From positions 64,849,892 through 64,913,891 of the forward strand of contig NC_030684.2 of the NCBI RefSeq assembly GCF_000004195.4: a DNA stretch of 64,000 nucleotides, given 5' to 3'. Positions within the stretch are counted from its first letter, which is position 1, and every line of letters starts with the position of its first letter. A program made the position numbers and the translations under genes. The stretch comes from Xenopus tropicalis (taxonomy: Eukaryota; Chordata; Amphibia; Anura; Pipidae). Under the pieces are notes generated by a model, which ran no database searches, had not been told where the DNA came from, and saw nothing but the letters and a program-made list of their open reading frames with translations. Below are positions 38,190-49,524 of the stretch, piece by piece.

Positions 38190-38790
38190 GGTTGTTTACC
38201 TATACAAACACTGTTAACCCTTACTGTCTGTGCCTATCTGCAACTCAGTACAAAGACTGTTTACCCTTGCTGCTTGTGCCTACTCTATCTGTAAACTTAG
38301 TACAAAGATTGGTAACCCTTGCTGCCTGTGCCCTACTCTATCTGCCAACTCAGTACAAAGACTGTTAACCATTGCTACTTGTGCCTAATCTATCTGCCAA
38401 CTCAGTACAAAGACTGTTAGAATAGGCACAAGTAGCAATGGTTAACAGTCTTTGTACTGAGTTGGCAGATAGATTAGGCACAAGTAGCAATGGTTATCTG
38501 CCAACTCAGTACAAAGACTGTTAACCATTGCTACTTGTGCCTATTCTATCTGCAAACTCAGTACAAAGATTTTTAACCCTTGCTGCTTGTGCCTACTCCA
38601 TCTATAAACTCAGTACAAAGACTGTTAACCCTTGCTGCTTGTGCCTACTCCATATGCAAACTCAGTACAAAGACTGTCACTGTTAACCTTTGCTGACTGG
38701 GCTTACTCTATCTGTATATTCAGTACAAGGCTGTTACTGGCTGTGTTACTCTTACTCTATCTGCAAACACAGTACAAGACTGCCAACCTT
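38190..38790. repeat. 53-bp minisatellite with internal inversion
   Basis: About ten or eleven copies of a roughly 53-bp unit containing AACTCAGTACAAAGACTGTT and TTGCTGCTTGTGCCTA. Outer units are more diverged. At about 38,418-38,497 the units are in reverse orientation, giving a near-perfect inverted repeat with arms of about 50 bp around 38,420. No gene. Confidence 0.88.
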
Positions 38791-38999
38791 GATGGCTGTT
38801 CAGTGTAAATTAGTTGTTGATGGATCATTTTTGACACTTTAAAAGCACAGTGTTTTCCTTTCCTTTGTCTTGTTGTTCAATTATTGAATCATTCCAGTAC
38901 AATCATAATTATACTTACCTGCTGTACTGGCACCTGAAAGAACTTGGAATAGCCAGGGCAAAATATGGGTATGTCTTCCCTTGGCAGTTCCCTTTTCCA

Positions 39000-40385
39000 C
39001 CTTTCCCTTTCTTCAAATTAAAATTTCTTCAAACTAAAATTTAGCCTGCTTTCCTTGGGGGAGGGGGGGGGGCTTTCTTTCTTCCTGTACATCTTCCCCT
39101 TCATCCTGTTTTGGAATTGTCCAGGCCTTACCCAACCCGGGCACAACTTCCCTTTTAATGCCCTTTATTGCCTCTCAGAATTTCCCAGGCCCAAAATGAG
39201 CCCTGATGCCATCTGTTATCTTTTGCATTTCTTTTCTCTTGAAATTGCCAAAAAATGTGGCCTGTTCCTGAGCCCAAGATGGTCCCTGCTTCCATTTATC
39301 TCCTGTTGGGCCCTGCTTTCCTGGTGGGGCCTTTTCACCCTTCTCTCTCTGTTTCAGTGGTCAGATCCAGGGCTGTGGAGTCGGTAGATAAATTCTACGA
39401 TTCCGACTCCTCAGTTTCTGATACTTCCGACTCCACGACTCCGACTCCTCTGTTTTTAATATGCTAATGTATTTTATACATTCATACAGTCAATGAAAAG
39501 CATGCTTCATGGTCACTCAACGTGTTCGTTTATGCACTGCGTGCATTGGGCTTTATTCTTATAGCAGAGAAGTAATTAATTATGTTTGTGAATTGGGACA
39601 TTTAAACTTGCTTTATTTTTTTTTTTTATTCCCATTTAAATTTAGTAGGAGTCGGAGTCGGTTCATTTTTTGCCGACTCCGACTCCAGGTACCCAAAATT
39701 GCCTCCGACTCCTCGACTCCGACTCCACAGCCCTGGTCAGATCTATAAAAAGGGCTTACACTCATTTTAGAATTGCTTTTACCTGAAATTGGCCCTCTTT
39801 CCCTTTGGCACTGCTGGCTTTCCATTTTCTTCCTTTTGAGGTCCCTTTTCCTTTATTCTATTTTAGAACTGGCCAAACCTAAGATGTGCCCTTCTCCCTC
39901 TGGGCCCAACTTTCCCTTCATCACTTCTTGGCTTCGATTGTGCCTTCTACTCCTGGTCACCCCTTTCCTTTTGACCCTTTTGGAATTGGCTGTGCCCAAA
40001 TGGGCCCTGCTTACCAATGAGTGGGGCCCCTCACCCTCCCCTACCTATTTCAATGGCCTCTGCCTAAAATGCAGCCTACTTTCCTTGGGCCTTCCTCCGT
40101 TACCTTCCTCTTAGAATTACCCAGGTTATTCCCTCTTAGAATTTTCCTAGCCTGGAGATGGGCCCTAATTCCCCTGGCCACCCTTTCACTTTTAACCCTC
40201 TTGAAATTGCCTGTGCCCAAATGGACCTGCCTCCCAATGAGGGCCCTCTCACCCTTTCTTCCCTTTTTTAATTGCTCAGCCATATATGTGTGTGGCCTAC
40301 TTTCCTTGGGGCCCACTTATCCTTTATTCCCTTTCAGAATGGCCCCGGCCATTTTGCACCCTGCTCCCCAGCATAGACCTTTACA
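39000..40385. repeat. degenerate pyrimidine-rich satellite
   Basis: The plus strand is strongly C/T-rich. It contains loose repeats of a unit like AGAATTGCCCAGGCCC followed by AAATGGGCCCTGCTT, spaced at roughly 60-70 bp or multiples. Open frames on either strand are low-complexity artefacts. It is interrupted by the hAT MITE at 39,368-39,735. Confidence 0.7.
39368..39735. mobile_element. hAT-type MITE with exact 8-bp target duplication
   Basis: 368 bp, ends CAGGGCTGTGGAGTCGG and exact inverse. The 8-bp target GTCAGATC is present at 39,360-39,367 and again at 39,736-39,743. Inner GACTCCGACTCC repeats near both ends. The 8-bp duplication is diagnostic for hAT transposition. Confidence 0.93.
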
Positions 40386-41264
40386 ATAGCAATAAGTGAA
40401 ACAGTGCTCCCAGGTATATTAAACTTCCTTTGTTAGTTTATACTATTTTTGGCACCACTAAATGTTGTGAAGCAAACATCTCTGTGATATACATTATCCC
40501 TTGATTATACAATGATTTTGTATGATTCTTTTTTGTCTTATTAGCACTCTGAGTAAATGAGTCTTTGGAGTGATTACCATAATATGTTTATTAAATATGT
40601 TTCACCTCAGAATAAACATGCCTGTAACATGGAAGGGGCAATTCATAATACCACAAGCAGAGTTTAATGAATAAAAGTGGACAGAGTTGAGGGAAATAAG
40701 AAAGTAGTTTGGGGGTGACAAGGAGTGGGCAATGCACCAAACTTTGTCCCAGTGCCCCTAGCTTTACTGATGATAAAATGTGTGACTCCACTATAAGACA
40801 GGAAAGACATTTAGAGATAGTTCTACCAAAATAGTCCTTTTTTATCACTATATTTACCTGTATCCCCAGTGATTAAAATGTACATATTCTGTGTTATAAA
40901 TAGCCATTAAAGAATTATTATACGGAAGTGTGCACAGAAATGTTGCATGCTTTCTTCTGTTAATTGCGATACTATAAGAAATTAAACAGGTATTTAATCG
41001 GTGAAATCTTTTGACACCTTATTTTGAAACATTCTTTAAAATTATGCAGTAATTGTATTAAAGCGACCCTTAAATACCATTCAGAGCAGAAGTTTTGAAC
41101 TATTTTCTCAAGTTAAACATAGAAGGTTGAGATTTAAGAATACTTTTTGATTATTGTTGAAACAGATGACAGTCCTATGGAATATATTGATTAAATTGTT
41201 AACATCCAATGACAGAATATTAACAGGCTCTGTTATTTAAAATAGCTTTGACTTTGGAGTTTCT
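40386..41264. other. intergenic, no gene seen
   Basis: AT-rich sequence without recognisable elements or coding signal. Confidence 0.45.
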
Positions 41265-41659
41265 TTAAAGGAACATTTCAGTGTGAAATAAAAAATATTT
41301 CTACTATAATTAGTACTACTTCCTGCTTTCAGTTTCTCTAACCTCTTAGTCAGTGAATCTAGGGGGGCCATATGGGACATAACTGTTCAGTTAGTTTACT
41401 TAGTTTGTGAGCACGCAGGTCATTTTTAAAAGTAAACAGTTATGTCCCATATGCCCCCCTCCTCAAGTCACTGATTGGTTACTGACTGCTAACAGCTTAG
41501 AGAGCTGTAAAGGAGGAAGTAGTGTTCTGGCTATTATGTTAAACATCCATTCACTTCAGCCGTTATAGATTACATTTTTGTAACTATATTAAAAAAACAT
41601 TTTAATTTTGCACAGTCTATTTACCCAGTTTCATTTTTTACACTAAACTGTTTCTTTAA
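41265..41659. mobile_element. foldback T2-type MITE, copy 2
   Basis: TTAAAGGAACATTTCAGTGT at the left, ACACTAAACTGTTTCTTTAA at the right, TTAA on both sides. Same inner palindrome as 3,712-4,210 (GGACATAACTGTT and inverse). Confidence 0.82.
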
Positions 41660-42109
41660 AGTTTCTTAAAGAACTAATTCTAAAATTAACTAAACACATT
41701 TATAAAGGACACCTAAACCCCAGTTTAGTGTAAGTTTACTTCAGTTACTCATAATGCATTGGGAGTTGTAAAATTATCCATGGGTGGTAGGCCTATTTAG
41801 AATGATTCATGTGGATTAACACCCCAGTTTAGAGTCTGGTCACACTAGCTTGGGGTACCTCCTCCACTTAGTGGAGCAGTATAAAGAAAGAGGTGAGCAG
41901 TTTGCAAAAACGGGTACAGTGGCTCCATGTATTAACACTAAGAAAGAAAAAACTTCTTTTAGTTGCCCAGTAAAAAAAATTCTAGAAGTTCTGAATAGAA
42001 CAAAGTTTTATAACAGACCAAAAAATGCTTCAGTTTCTTATTTTTTCTGTTTCGAAAGATTTTCAGTTGATTTAAAATGTGTATAAGATTGGATAGATTG
42101 CTTATTACC

Positions 42110-43558
42110 TTAGATGTTCATTGGCTTTTTTGGGGAATGGATGTGCTTAGAAAACTGAAAACAACCAATATAGTTCCTTTGCTGTACTGTATGACTTTTA
42201 ATAACAAGGTTCTCCTTTTCTAGCACACAGCTACTTATTGAATTAGGATGCCTTTTAGCAATTGTTTTGGACCATATCCTCCAGGTCTGAATGCACTGGT
42301 TACCCAGATCTGAACGCTCTTCTGTTGCCTGATCTCTTGGATCTGGAAACCATCTTTTGATCACCGATTTATCCTTAGGCCAAACTGGACGTCCAACTTC
42401 CTGTATAATCACATCATCTTTAAACCCATTGTCTCTGTATTTTTCTAAACAAAGTAGCTTCAGAGAGTGAACTGGGCGCCTTCCAAATGTTATAAGGTAG
42501 CAAATCCTCTCATCATACAGCTCATTGTGCACAAATGCATCCTTCTTCATGAGAAGGCGCCACAGATATAGGACAGTGGTATAGCACCTTTGTTTTATTT
42601 CAGAGTTTATTAATGCTATGATGTAGCTGAACTGGTTTTCACAGTTGTTGATAAACATATTAAAATATTCTCTTTCTTCCATAAACTCTACTTGATTGTG
42701 GTGTTTTATTTTCTGTTGATTTTCTTTTTTCCCACTCTTGGACAATTTTTTGTTTTTAATAAAACTAATACAGGTGTCATTATGAGTAAATCTTTCATGG
42801 GCTTGACATGTGTCCTCAATGCCATAGCTTTCCGCTGTATTTCTTGTTCTGTATAACTTTTTTGAATTCATGCTTAGTTTTCCTTTATATGTACCTTGTG
42901 TTTCTTTCTGTATCTCTTCAATACCAGTATTTTCCTGTTGTTTCCATACTCTGTATGATCTTGTGTTTATCTGGAACACCATAGTACTTAACATAGGCCT
43001 TAGCTGCGTGTAAAAGGCAGAAAGTAGCATAAATTCATCACTAAACAGGTTGTTCCAAACTTCTTCACAGAGGAACATCGCTTGTATGTCATTTATGAGC
43101 CACTGGCATGCTGATAGCAACACAGTTGTCAGCCCAGTGTTATGCTGGCTGCAAACACATTCCACCAGTTCCCGAGTGTTTATGAGCTCAGCTAACTTCT
43201 CAGCTAATGTGGCCTCAGAAAGTACCAATGCCAGTCGACCCTGGAGACGCTCCATCTCATCATATCCACGAGGACACTGAGCTTTAATGAGCTTTGCCAG
43301 TTCTCTACAGGCATATGATAGAACTTCCTTCTGAGTAACGCAACCATCCTCCCAAATTCGCATTTGTACATTGCGCAAAATTGCCTCAGCTAATGCCTGA
43401 CACGCACCTGTTAAAACATGAGTTGTGCCATCTGAAGGCAGCACTTCTTGCTGCAGACATTGCTGGATTAAGCTCTTTCCAAGGGTTGCGTTGGCTCTCA
43501 GTAATGATTCTTCCACATCACGATGCCGTGAAATGTCCATAACTTGGTGTTCTCTTGG
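42110..43558 (-). CDS. unrecognised 476-residue protein, intron-free coding region
   Basis: A single long frame from ATG 43,540 to a stop at 42,110, far longer than expected by chance here. Residues about 1-205 are rich in Leu, Ala and Cys and look alpha-helical (L-L-R-A-N-A-T-L-G-K-S-L-I; A-C-Q-A-L-A-E-A-I-L-R-N; A-T-L-A-E-K-L-A-E-L-I). Residues about 210-285 are polar and lysine/asparagine-rich, probably disordered. Residues about 285-476 form a second, mixed region with several Trp. No signal peptide, membrane segment or zinc site is evident. A good acceptor (TTTCCACTGTAG) at 43,559-43,561 just upstream of the ATG suggests a non-coding first exon. I do not recognise the family, and no retroelement hallmarks are seen. 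Confidence 0.7.
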   Translation of the reverse strand, partial: PREHQVMDISRHRDVEESLLRANATLGKSLIQQCLQQEVLPSDGTTHVLTGACQALAEAILRNVQMRIWEDGCVTQKEVLSYACRELAKLIKAQCPRGYDEMERLQGRLALVLSEATLAEKLAELINTRELVECVCSQHNTGLTTVLLSACQWLINDIQAMFLCEEVWNNLFSDEFMLLSAFYTQLRPMLSTMVFQINTRSYRVWKQQENTGIEEIQKETQGTYKGKLSMNSKKLYRTRNTAESYGIEDTCQAHERFTHNDTCISFIKNKKLSKSGKKENQQKIKHHNQVEFMEEREYFNMFINNCENQFSYIIALINSEIKQRCYTTVLYLWRLLMKKDAFVHNELYDERICYLITFGRRPVHSLKLLCLEKYRDNGFKDDVIIQEVGRPVWPKDKSVIKRWFPDPRDQATEERSDLGNQCIQTWRIWSKTIAKRHPNSISSCVLEKENLVIKSHTVQQRNYIGCFQFSKHIHSPKKPMNI

Positions 43559-45082
43559 CTACAGTGGAAAGAGAAATGATTGTTCTGTCTGTTCACCTTA
43601 ACCCAAAATGCTTAAAGCTTGGACTGATTCCACTTGCCTCTTTATAACAAACAATACTGAGTTCTTGTTCTGTAGCTTTCTATCCTAGCATTAAAGGAAA
43701 TACATTCCTGTGCCAGTCACATAGATATAATAACTATTGTGTACATTGTGCTTTGAATAAAATGCATTTTGATAGGAGCAGAACATTACAATCAGGAGTG
43801 GCCTTGACACAATATAACCTGATTAACCTGTTTTAAAAAGTCTCTGGGTACATACTGTAATCAGAAAATTAAATAAAAATGCAGAACAACAAAAGTGGTC
43901 TTTTACGAACGCATCAGCAAGTGCAGGAGCCCTAAAAGGGATGTAATGTACTGTAACACTCTCCTGCATTTCCACACATTTGCCAAGGTGGTTATCCTAT
44001 TCTGACGAATGGTGCACAACTGTGGTTAATCCTGAAGCAACTGCCACCCTATACCTGTCAGTAAATGCAGGGTTCCCACAGCAAATTGTGTCAATAGGCA
44101 CACCAGACTTGGGCAAAGGGACTTAGATGCAAACACTACTTTGAATGTGACACAACCTTCACTGTTAAAGCCCTAGGCACAATTTTGAAGCAAAACACAA
44201 GCTCAGTTGCATCTTGTATCTTGACACATTGGGGGCTACTGTGAGCATGGTCGCAATTATGCTAGAATTATGGGTGGGAAACACTACATTATTTGTAAAA
44301 TATTGTATATGTAGTATGAAAATCTAGATAGAATTTCAAAATTTTCACACAGAATTTCACACGGAATTTCCAGGATTTTGTTAATGTCATCAACTTAAAA
44401 TCCGGAAGCTGAATCTGGCTATAGCTTTAGCTGTGTGAGAGGCAGATATAAATCACCAGCGCTCAGTCTAGCCGACACTGCAGCGTTGACCATCTGCTAG
44501 AAACACCCTTTTGCCAGCGCTCAGTCTAACCCAAATTCTGGAGTTGACCAGCTGTTAGAAAGGATAAAAAGTCATTATTTGTATTTTATTGCTTTTGAAG
44601 GGGATTCGGTCATGATTTTTATGGTGTACATTTTATTTCTAAATTACACTGTTTACATAGCAAATCATTCACTCTACCATTTAAAATGTTTTTCTTGAAC
44701 CAGCAAATGTATTTTTTTTTGTTATATTGGTTTGTAGGTGCTATCTGAGTGCATTGTGCCTGAGTTTGAGCTTTCAATAAGAGCCAGTGCAACACATTAG
44801 AACTGCTTTCAGGTAACCTATTATTTTTCCTACTCCCATGTAACTGGAGGAGTCCCAAGCCAGATTTGGATTTTTTACTATTGAGTCAATAATCTACCAC
44901 TTTTAGGGCCGCGACAAATCTCCATTTCCCTGCATCGCCTAGATTTGCCGAAGTCGCCAAAGTTTCCTCTCAAGGCAACTTCGGCAAATCATGGCGCCCT
45001 GAGATAAGGGTGCGTGCAACATGGTCTTAATACTCAGTCACAGGTTTGCTAGGGGACTTGATTTTAATTGCACTACAGAGTT
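43559..45082. other. 5' flank of the 476-residue gene; no further gene seen
   Basis: The upstream non-coding exon was not identified. A TTATAAAG on the minus strand at about 43,641-43,648 is a weak TATA candidate that would instead give an unspliced leader. 44,905-45,000 resembles a small MITE (GCCGCGACAAATCTCC). Confidence 0.35.
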
Positions 45083-45368
45083 AGAGGTATATTTATAGTT
45101 GCCCAGGACAACCAATCAGCAATTAGATTTCAACAGTTAGAAAACTAAAGCAAAGCATCTTGAAAATATAAATACGGAGCACTAGAAAGGAGCTGTAATA
45201 AAAATCATTATTTTATTCAGTAATTTTAATAAAGAGTAGAGGTGACCATATGCTTAACGTGTTTCGTGGCCTCTCGCCACTTCCTCAGAAGCATTTGATT
45301 GGCTTCTATGAGCAACATCCTGGTAATGTTTTACTCCACTTTTTACACAGCATGATAAATATACCCCT
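45083..45368. mobile_element. palindromic MITE, copy 3, interrupted
   Basis: Same family as 33,780-33,965 (GGTATATTTAT at left, CACAGCATGATAAATATACCCC at right). A foreign block of about 140 bp, roughly 45,152-45,294, containing GTGTTTCGTGGCCTCTCGCC, separates the arms. Confidence 0.65.
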
Positions 45369-45758
45369 CAGAATGCTAATAGGCAGTGTAGGACTCATGT
45401 ACAATGAGGGGCCTTGACGTGGTACATGTGCTTACATATTTTGGCCAAAGTGTGGTGCTAACACCTAATTTTTTGTAAAAAATATTTTTAAAGGGAATCT
45501 TTCTCTTTCATTTTGTATAGCTGTGTGAGAGTCCTGGCTGAGATATTCCTAGCCAGAATCTCACGTGTTAGACCAGTGATCACCGCCAATGGTTTGTGAA
45601 CATGTTGCTCACCAACCCCTTTGATGTTGCTCCCAGTGGCCTCAAAGCAGGTGCTTATTTTTGAATTCCTGGCTCGGGGGCAGGTTTTGGAGGCATAAAA
45701 ACCCAGCATAATGCCGAGGCTGGCAGGCCACATAGGTGCTACCAAATAGCCAATCATA

Positions 45759-46907
45759 GGGTTGATTCACTAAAGTGCGATAATACGAGCGCTATTTATA
45801 GCATGCGTTAAAAATTTTATCGCGTCTAATTTTTTGCGTCAACGCACGATTCACTAAAAGTATAATTGCATTAATTTGGATGCAATGCTGTTTGCGCTAT
45901 TTAAGTCGCGAAGACTATTTTCGTGTGGTATTGACGCAACGCGCGCTACTTGTCGTGTGCGCTAATTAACACACGTGCGCTACTTATCGTGTGCACGCCA
46001 TATTAGCCATACACAGCAGTACATTCGTAAAACTACTTTTTTTGAAAATTACCATTTCCCTGCAAACTGGAGGCTGCATCACTCTAGGGCCAACACATAC
46101 TTGAATAAATCATGAACTGTACTTTTCTATAATTACCGCCTGCCCCAAGTAGGTGTTAATTTTCGCACAGACTAATGCGATATTTAGCGTGTCTAAGGGG
46201 CTGATTTACTTACCCACGAACGGGTCGAAATGAGTCCGATTGCGTTTTTTTCGTAATGATCGGTATTTTGCGATTTTTTCGTATGTTTTGCGATTTTTTC
46301 GGATTCTTTACGAATTTTTCGTTACCAATACGATTTTTGCGTAAAAACGCGAGTTTTTCGTATCCATTACGAAAGTTGCGTAAAAAGTTGCGCATTTTTC
46401 GTAGCGTTAAAACTTACGCGAAAAGTTGCGCATTTTTCGTAGCGTTAAAACTTACGCGAAAAATGCGCAACTTTTCGCGTAAGTTTTAACGCTACGAAAA
46501 ATGCGCAACTTTTTACGCAACTTTCGTAATGGATACGAAAAACTCGCGTTTTTACGCAAAAATCGTATTGGTAACGAAAAATTCGTAAAGAATCCGAAAA
46601 AATCGCAAAACATACGAAAAAGTCGCAAAATGTTCGTTTTCAAGTCGGAACTTTTCCAATTCGGGTCGGATTCGTGGGTTAGTAAATCAGCCCCTAAGTG
46701 TGTGTGACTCATGCGTTAGTATTTTTTCTGCGCAAGAATTAACGCAATGTGGTAAAATTAACGCATTTGCTTGCACGCTATGTAACGCACTCGATATGCG
46801 ACTTAACGCATGCGATAATACTTTAGCGAATCACGTTTTTTTTCGCGTCAATTTTAACATAAAAAAAAGCATGCAATAAGCGTTATCGCACTTTAGTGAA
46901 TCAACCC
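45759..46907. mobile_element. MITE with GGGTTGATTCACTAAAGTGCG ends
   Basis: Ends GGGTTGATTCACTAAAGTGC and exact inverse. Flanked by ATA / TTA, compatible with a 3-bp TWA target site. The inside is rich in GCG/CGC words. It is itself split by the hairpin MITE at 46,197-46,694. Confidence 0.85.
46197..46694. mobile_element. near-perfect 500-bp hairpin MITE
   Basis: Ends GGGGCTGATTTACTTACCCAC and inverse. TAA directly on both sides (3-bp duplication). Left arm about 46,258-46,445 and right arm about 46,446-46,640 are nearly identical in inverted orientation, with one extra copy of a 35-bp unit at the centre. Rich in TTTCG / CGAAA words. Open frames on both strands are mirror artefacts. High arm identity suggests a recent insertion. 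Confidence 0.92.
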
Positions 46908-47000
46908 TTACAGCTCTTATTTGGCACCACCCAGAACTTTTTTCATGCTTGTGTTGCTCCCCAAGACTTTTTTCATTTGAGTGTGGCTCATGGGTATAAA

Positions 47001-48892
47001 TGAGTATAAATGAGTATCTATCACAACTGTATTTGCCAACCTTTTTTCCATAATAAAAAATGCCTACCAAGTAATGGATAATATTCTCACAATGCTTCTG
47101 TGTTATATGCACCTTTTTCCTGTTTCAAGAATTACATGGTGAGAACAGGATTCGAGTCACAAGATCACTAAGTACTTCTGTTCAGTTATTAAAACATACC
47201 CATGAGATAACTGAAATCATTCTTCACAGTTGTTCAGATAATAAAATATGTGCATTTTCTTCAACAAAAAGTTCAAAAGTCACTTTAGGAATAGACCCTT
47301 CAAATTAGGAACAGTTGGCATGTATAGTAACATAATATTTATTCAATGGCTTGCATGCAGGGTTAGGCTTTTGCAAGCAGATATTGCAAATAACTGAATG
47401 AGGTGCATATGCTTTTAGTGTAATGTTTATAATAAAATATACATTTTTCTGTTTACTTTGTCTGGTTATATATGCCTACTGCATTATGCCCACTAGGTGG
47501 TGCAATGTTATAAACATCTACAGTAAATCTGAAGACATACTAACTAAAGGCCTCAGCCTAATGAAAGTTTTATTACACGTGTAATGTCTATGTGAGGAGC
47601 ACTTTACTATACAGAATAATATTACTCTAGGCATACGAAAAAGGCAGTTGTTTCTGCTATTTGCAGGGTTCATAGATATAGGCTGTAACCTAGGGAGCTA
47701 AAGAAAGCAAATTAAATTAAGGTAGTGTAAACAAGCAATAAACAGCTGAAACAAAACTAGGCTTAAGTGTCAGGAGATGAAATTGAGATGTTTGTCTTTG
47801 TGAAGAGCTGATTAGCAAGAAAAGTACACAACACATTCAATGGCAGCCCCCTAATATTTGCACTTTCTTAGGGCAAGGTCACAGCAGATTGTCAGTCTAT
47901 GGATAATAATCACCCAATATCAGCCAACAAAGCCAAGTCTCGAGTTTGTTCATTGCTTCTGGGTGCAGGCATAACTATATTATACAAGCAGATTGTCAGC
48001 TTGCACTTGTCAGCCTGTGAATAAGTATTCACAGGCTGACAATGTGCCTACCTGCCACAGATAACTGCTACCATATAGCAGGTGCTTTGACCACTGCTAC
48101 AAGAAGTGGCAAGCAAAACCTTTATAAGGGAGGAAAGCTTAATAATTACATAATAATACAACATAAAGATAACTCACACTGACAACTGGAATTCTGTTTT
48201 ACACCATTCCTTTGCCAGCTAGCAGTTTTGTTAAAGTGACAGATACAATGACTAGGTAGGACCATACCGATATGTGTGTATATAGAGCAGATGTTAAACT
48301 GCAGTTCTCATCACCTGAAACTTATAGCCCTGGGTTACTGGGAGTAGTAGTTTTAAAGGCTCTGAATTCTATTCAGGGGGCACTGATAGATGTAGTTCAG
48401 TTGATTTAACAACCTTTTAAAAAAATATACTAGAAGTTTGAGTACAGTAAGCTACATTCCCTTTGCAGAGGGATAATATACTTTCTGGGGGTGCAGGGAG
48501 TGCAGAATCCTGGCATTTGTAGTCCACCAGTGTATTTATCTCTACCTGGGAGTAGAGGGGTATAAAATAACATGTTATCCCAACTGCTCCATCATCTGCC
48601 ATGCCTTCTAATGCCCATAGGTTGCACACTCTTTTGGACAGGGCCCTCATAACATGTTGTATTGGTTATTGGTTGTTTCTGTATAAATCTGTATGTTTTA
48701 ATGTATATACCTGAGTTGCTCTTCCTAATGCAGTCTGTGGTCTGGTACCATTTCTCAGGTGTAATTAAAACCTTTAAATAAGATGGCAAATAATAACATA
48801 CATCAAACATAACATAAATGAAAGAAAGGCCTGCTTTCTAGGTATTGAAGTTTTAAGGCCATGACCAAATCATGGACAAGGTAATCCAAATT
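47001..48892. other. intergenic, no gene seen
   Basis: No coding signal. 48,005-48,042 is a short hairpin (TTGTCAGCCTGTGAATA and inverse). Confidence 0.4.
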
Positions 48893-49500
48893 ATACAGGT
48901 TTATATTCCCTATTCATACCTTTAGGCCAAAGTGTTTCTAATTTACTAATCCAACATATCTCCTTCCTTTTGAAAGCTTTTAGCCTATCCCCACCTCTCC
49001 TTAGTCTCTCCAAGACACTGTAAATCACCTGAAATCTCAGGTTACAAGGGGCATGTTTGGCCAGGTGGAGGTGTTCTGGTATAGTTGTTAAAATTCATTA
49101 CATCTGATTGTGAAATTGTGCAAATTATGTTACTTACTTTTTGAATTGTCTCTCCTACAAAAGACAGACCACAGGGGAATTTGCTTAAATAAACCACAAA
49201 AGAAGATTTACATGTGAAATAGCATCCTATAGGGAACCTTCTACCAGTATGTGAGTGTGTGAAGTGACTGCCTTTTGTGATCTCATTATATTGTGCACAG
49301 TTTAAACACGGTAAGTACCAGGTTTTGTCTGTGATAATACCCTTTGCCCTGAACTTTTTTGTGGTCCTATATATGCTTTTACTAGGAGAAGTTTTCTCCC
49401 ACTTTGGTAGGTCCTGGGAAGTGGTTGTGCAAACTCTGTTATTTGGGGCACGCATGTTTTCTCAGAAGAGTGATTTCCTGGGGAACTGGTTGACATAGTT
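48893..49500 (-). mobile_element. Penelope-like element, GIY-YIG endonuclease remnant
   Basis: The minus-strand frame at 49,455-49,042 contains L-P-C-L-N-C-A-Q-Y, then T-C-K-S-S-F-V-V-Y-L-S-K and P-C-G-L-S-F-V-G-E-T, the arrangement of the GIY-YIG nuclease at the end of Penelope-like retroelements. After frameshifts it continues as F-Q-V-I-Y-S-V-L-E-R-L-R-R-G-G-D-R-L, then K-R-K-E-I-C-W-I-S-K-L-E-T-L and P-K-G-M-N, again typical of the family. At least two frame breaks. The reverse-transcriptase part was not found upstream, so this is a truncated fossil. Confidence 0.72.
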
Positions 49501-49524
49501 TTAACAATTGTTAATATACCTATA

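Larger units (their letters stand above)
45574..47000 (-). mobile_element. dispersed repeat, split by nested MITEs
   Basis: Outer pieces 45,574-45,758 and 46,908-47,000 are the minus-strand equivalent of the repeat at 58,971-59,280 (shared: GAATTCAAAAATAAGCACCTGC, GGTTTTTATGCCTCC, GAGCAACATGTTGC). The MITE at 45,759-46,907 lies at its middle, between the two matching halves. Superfamily unknown. Confidence 0.7.

Noticed and set aside
38190..38790. CRISPR-like spacing of repeats
   Set aside because: Units are head-to-tail minisatellite copies without unique spacers, in vertebrate DNA.
39055..40389. Several overlapping frames of 80-122 codons on the plus strand
   Set aside because: Low-complexity translation of a C/T-rich degenerate satellite; no domain and no consistent frame.
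46210..46712. Two near-identical open frames on opposite strands (61-86 codons) rich in R, K, N, F
   Set aside because: They are mirror images produced by the 500-bp palindrome of a MITE, not genes.
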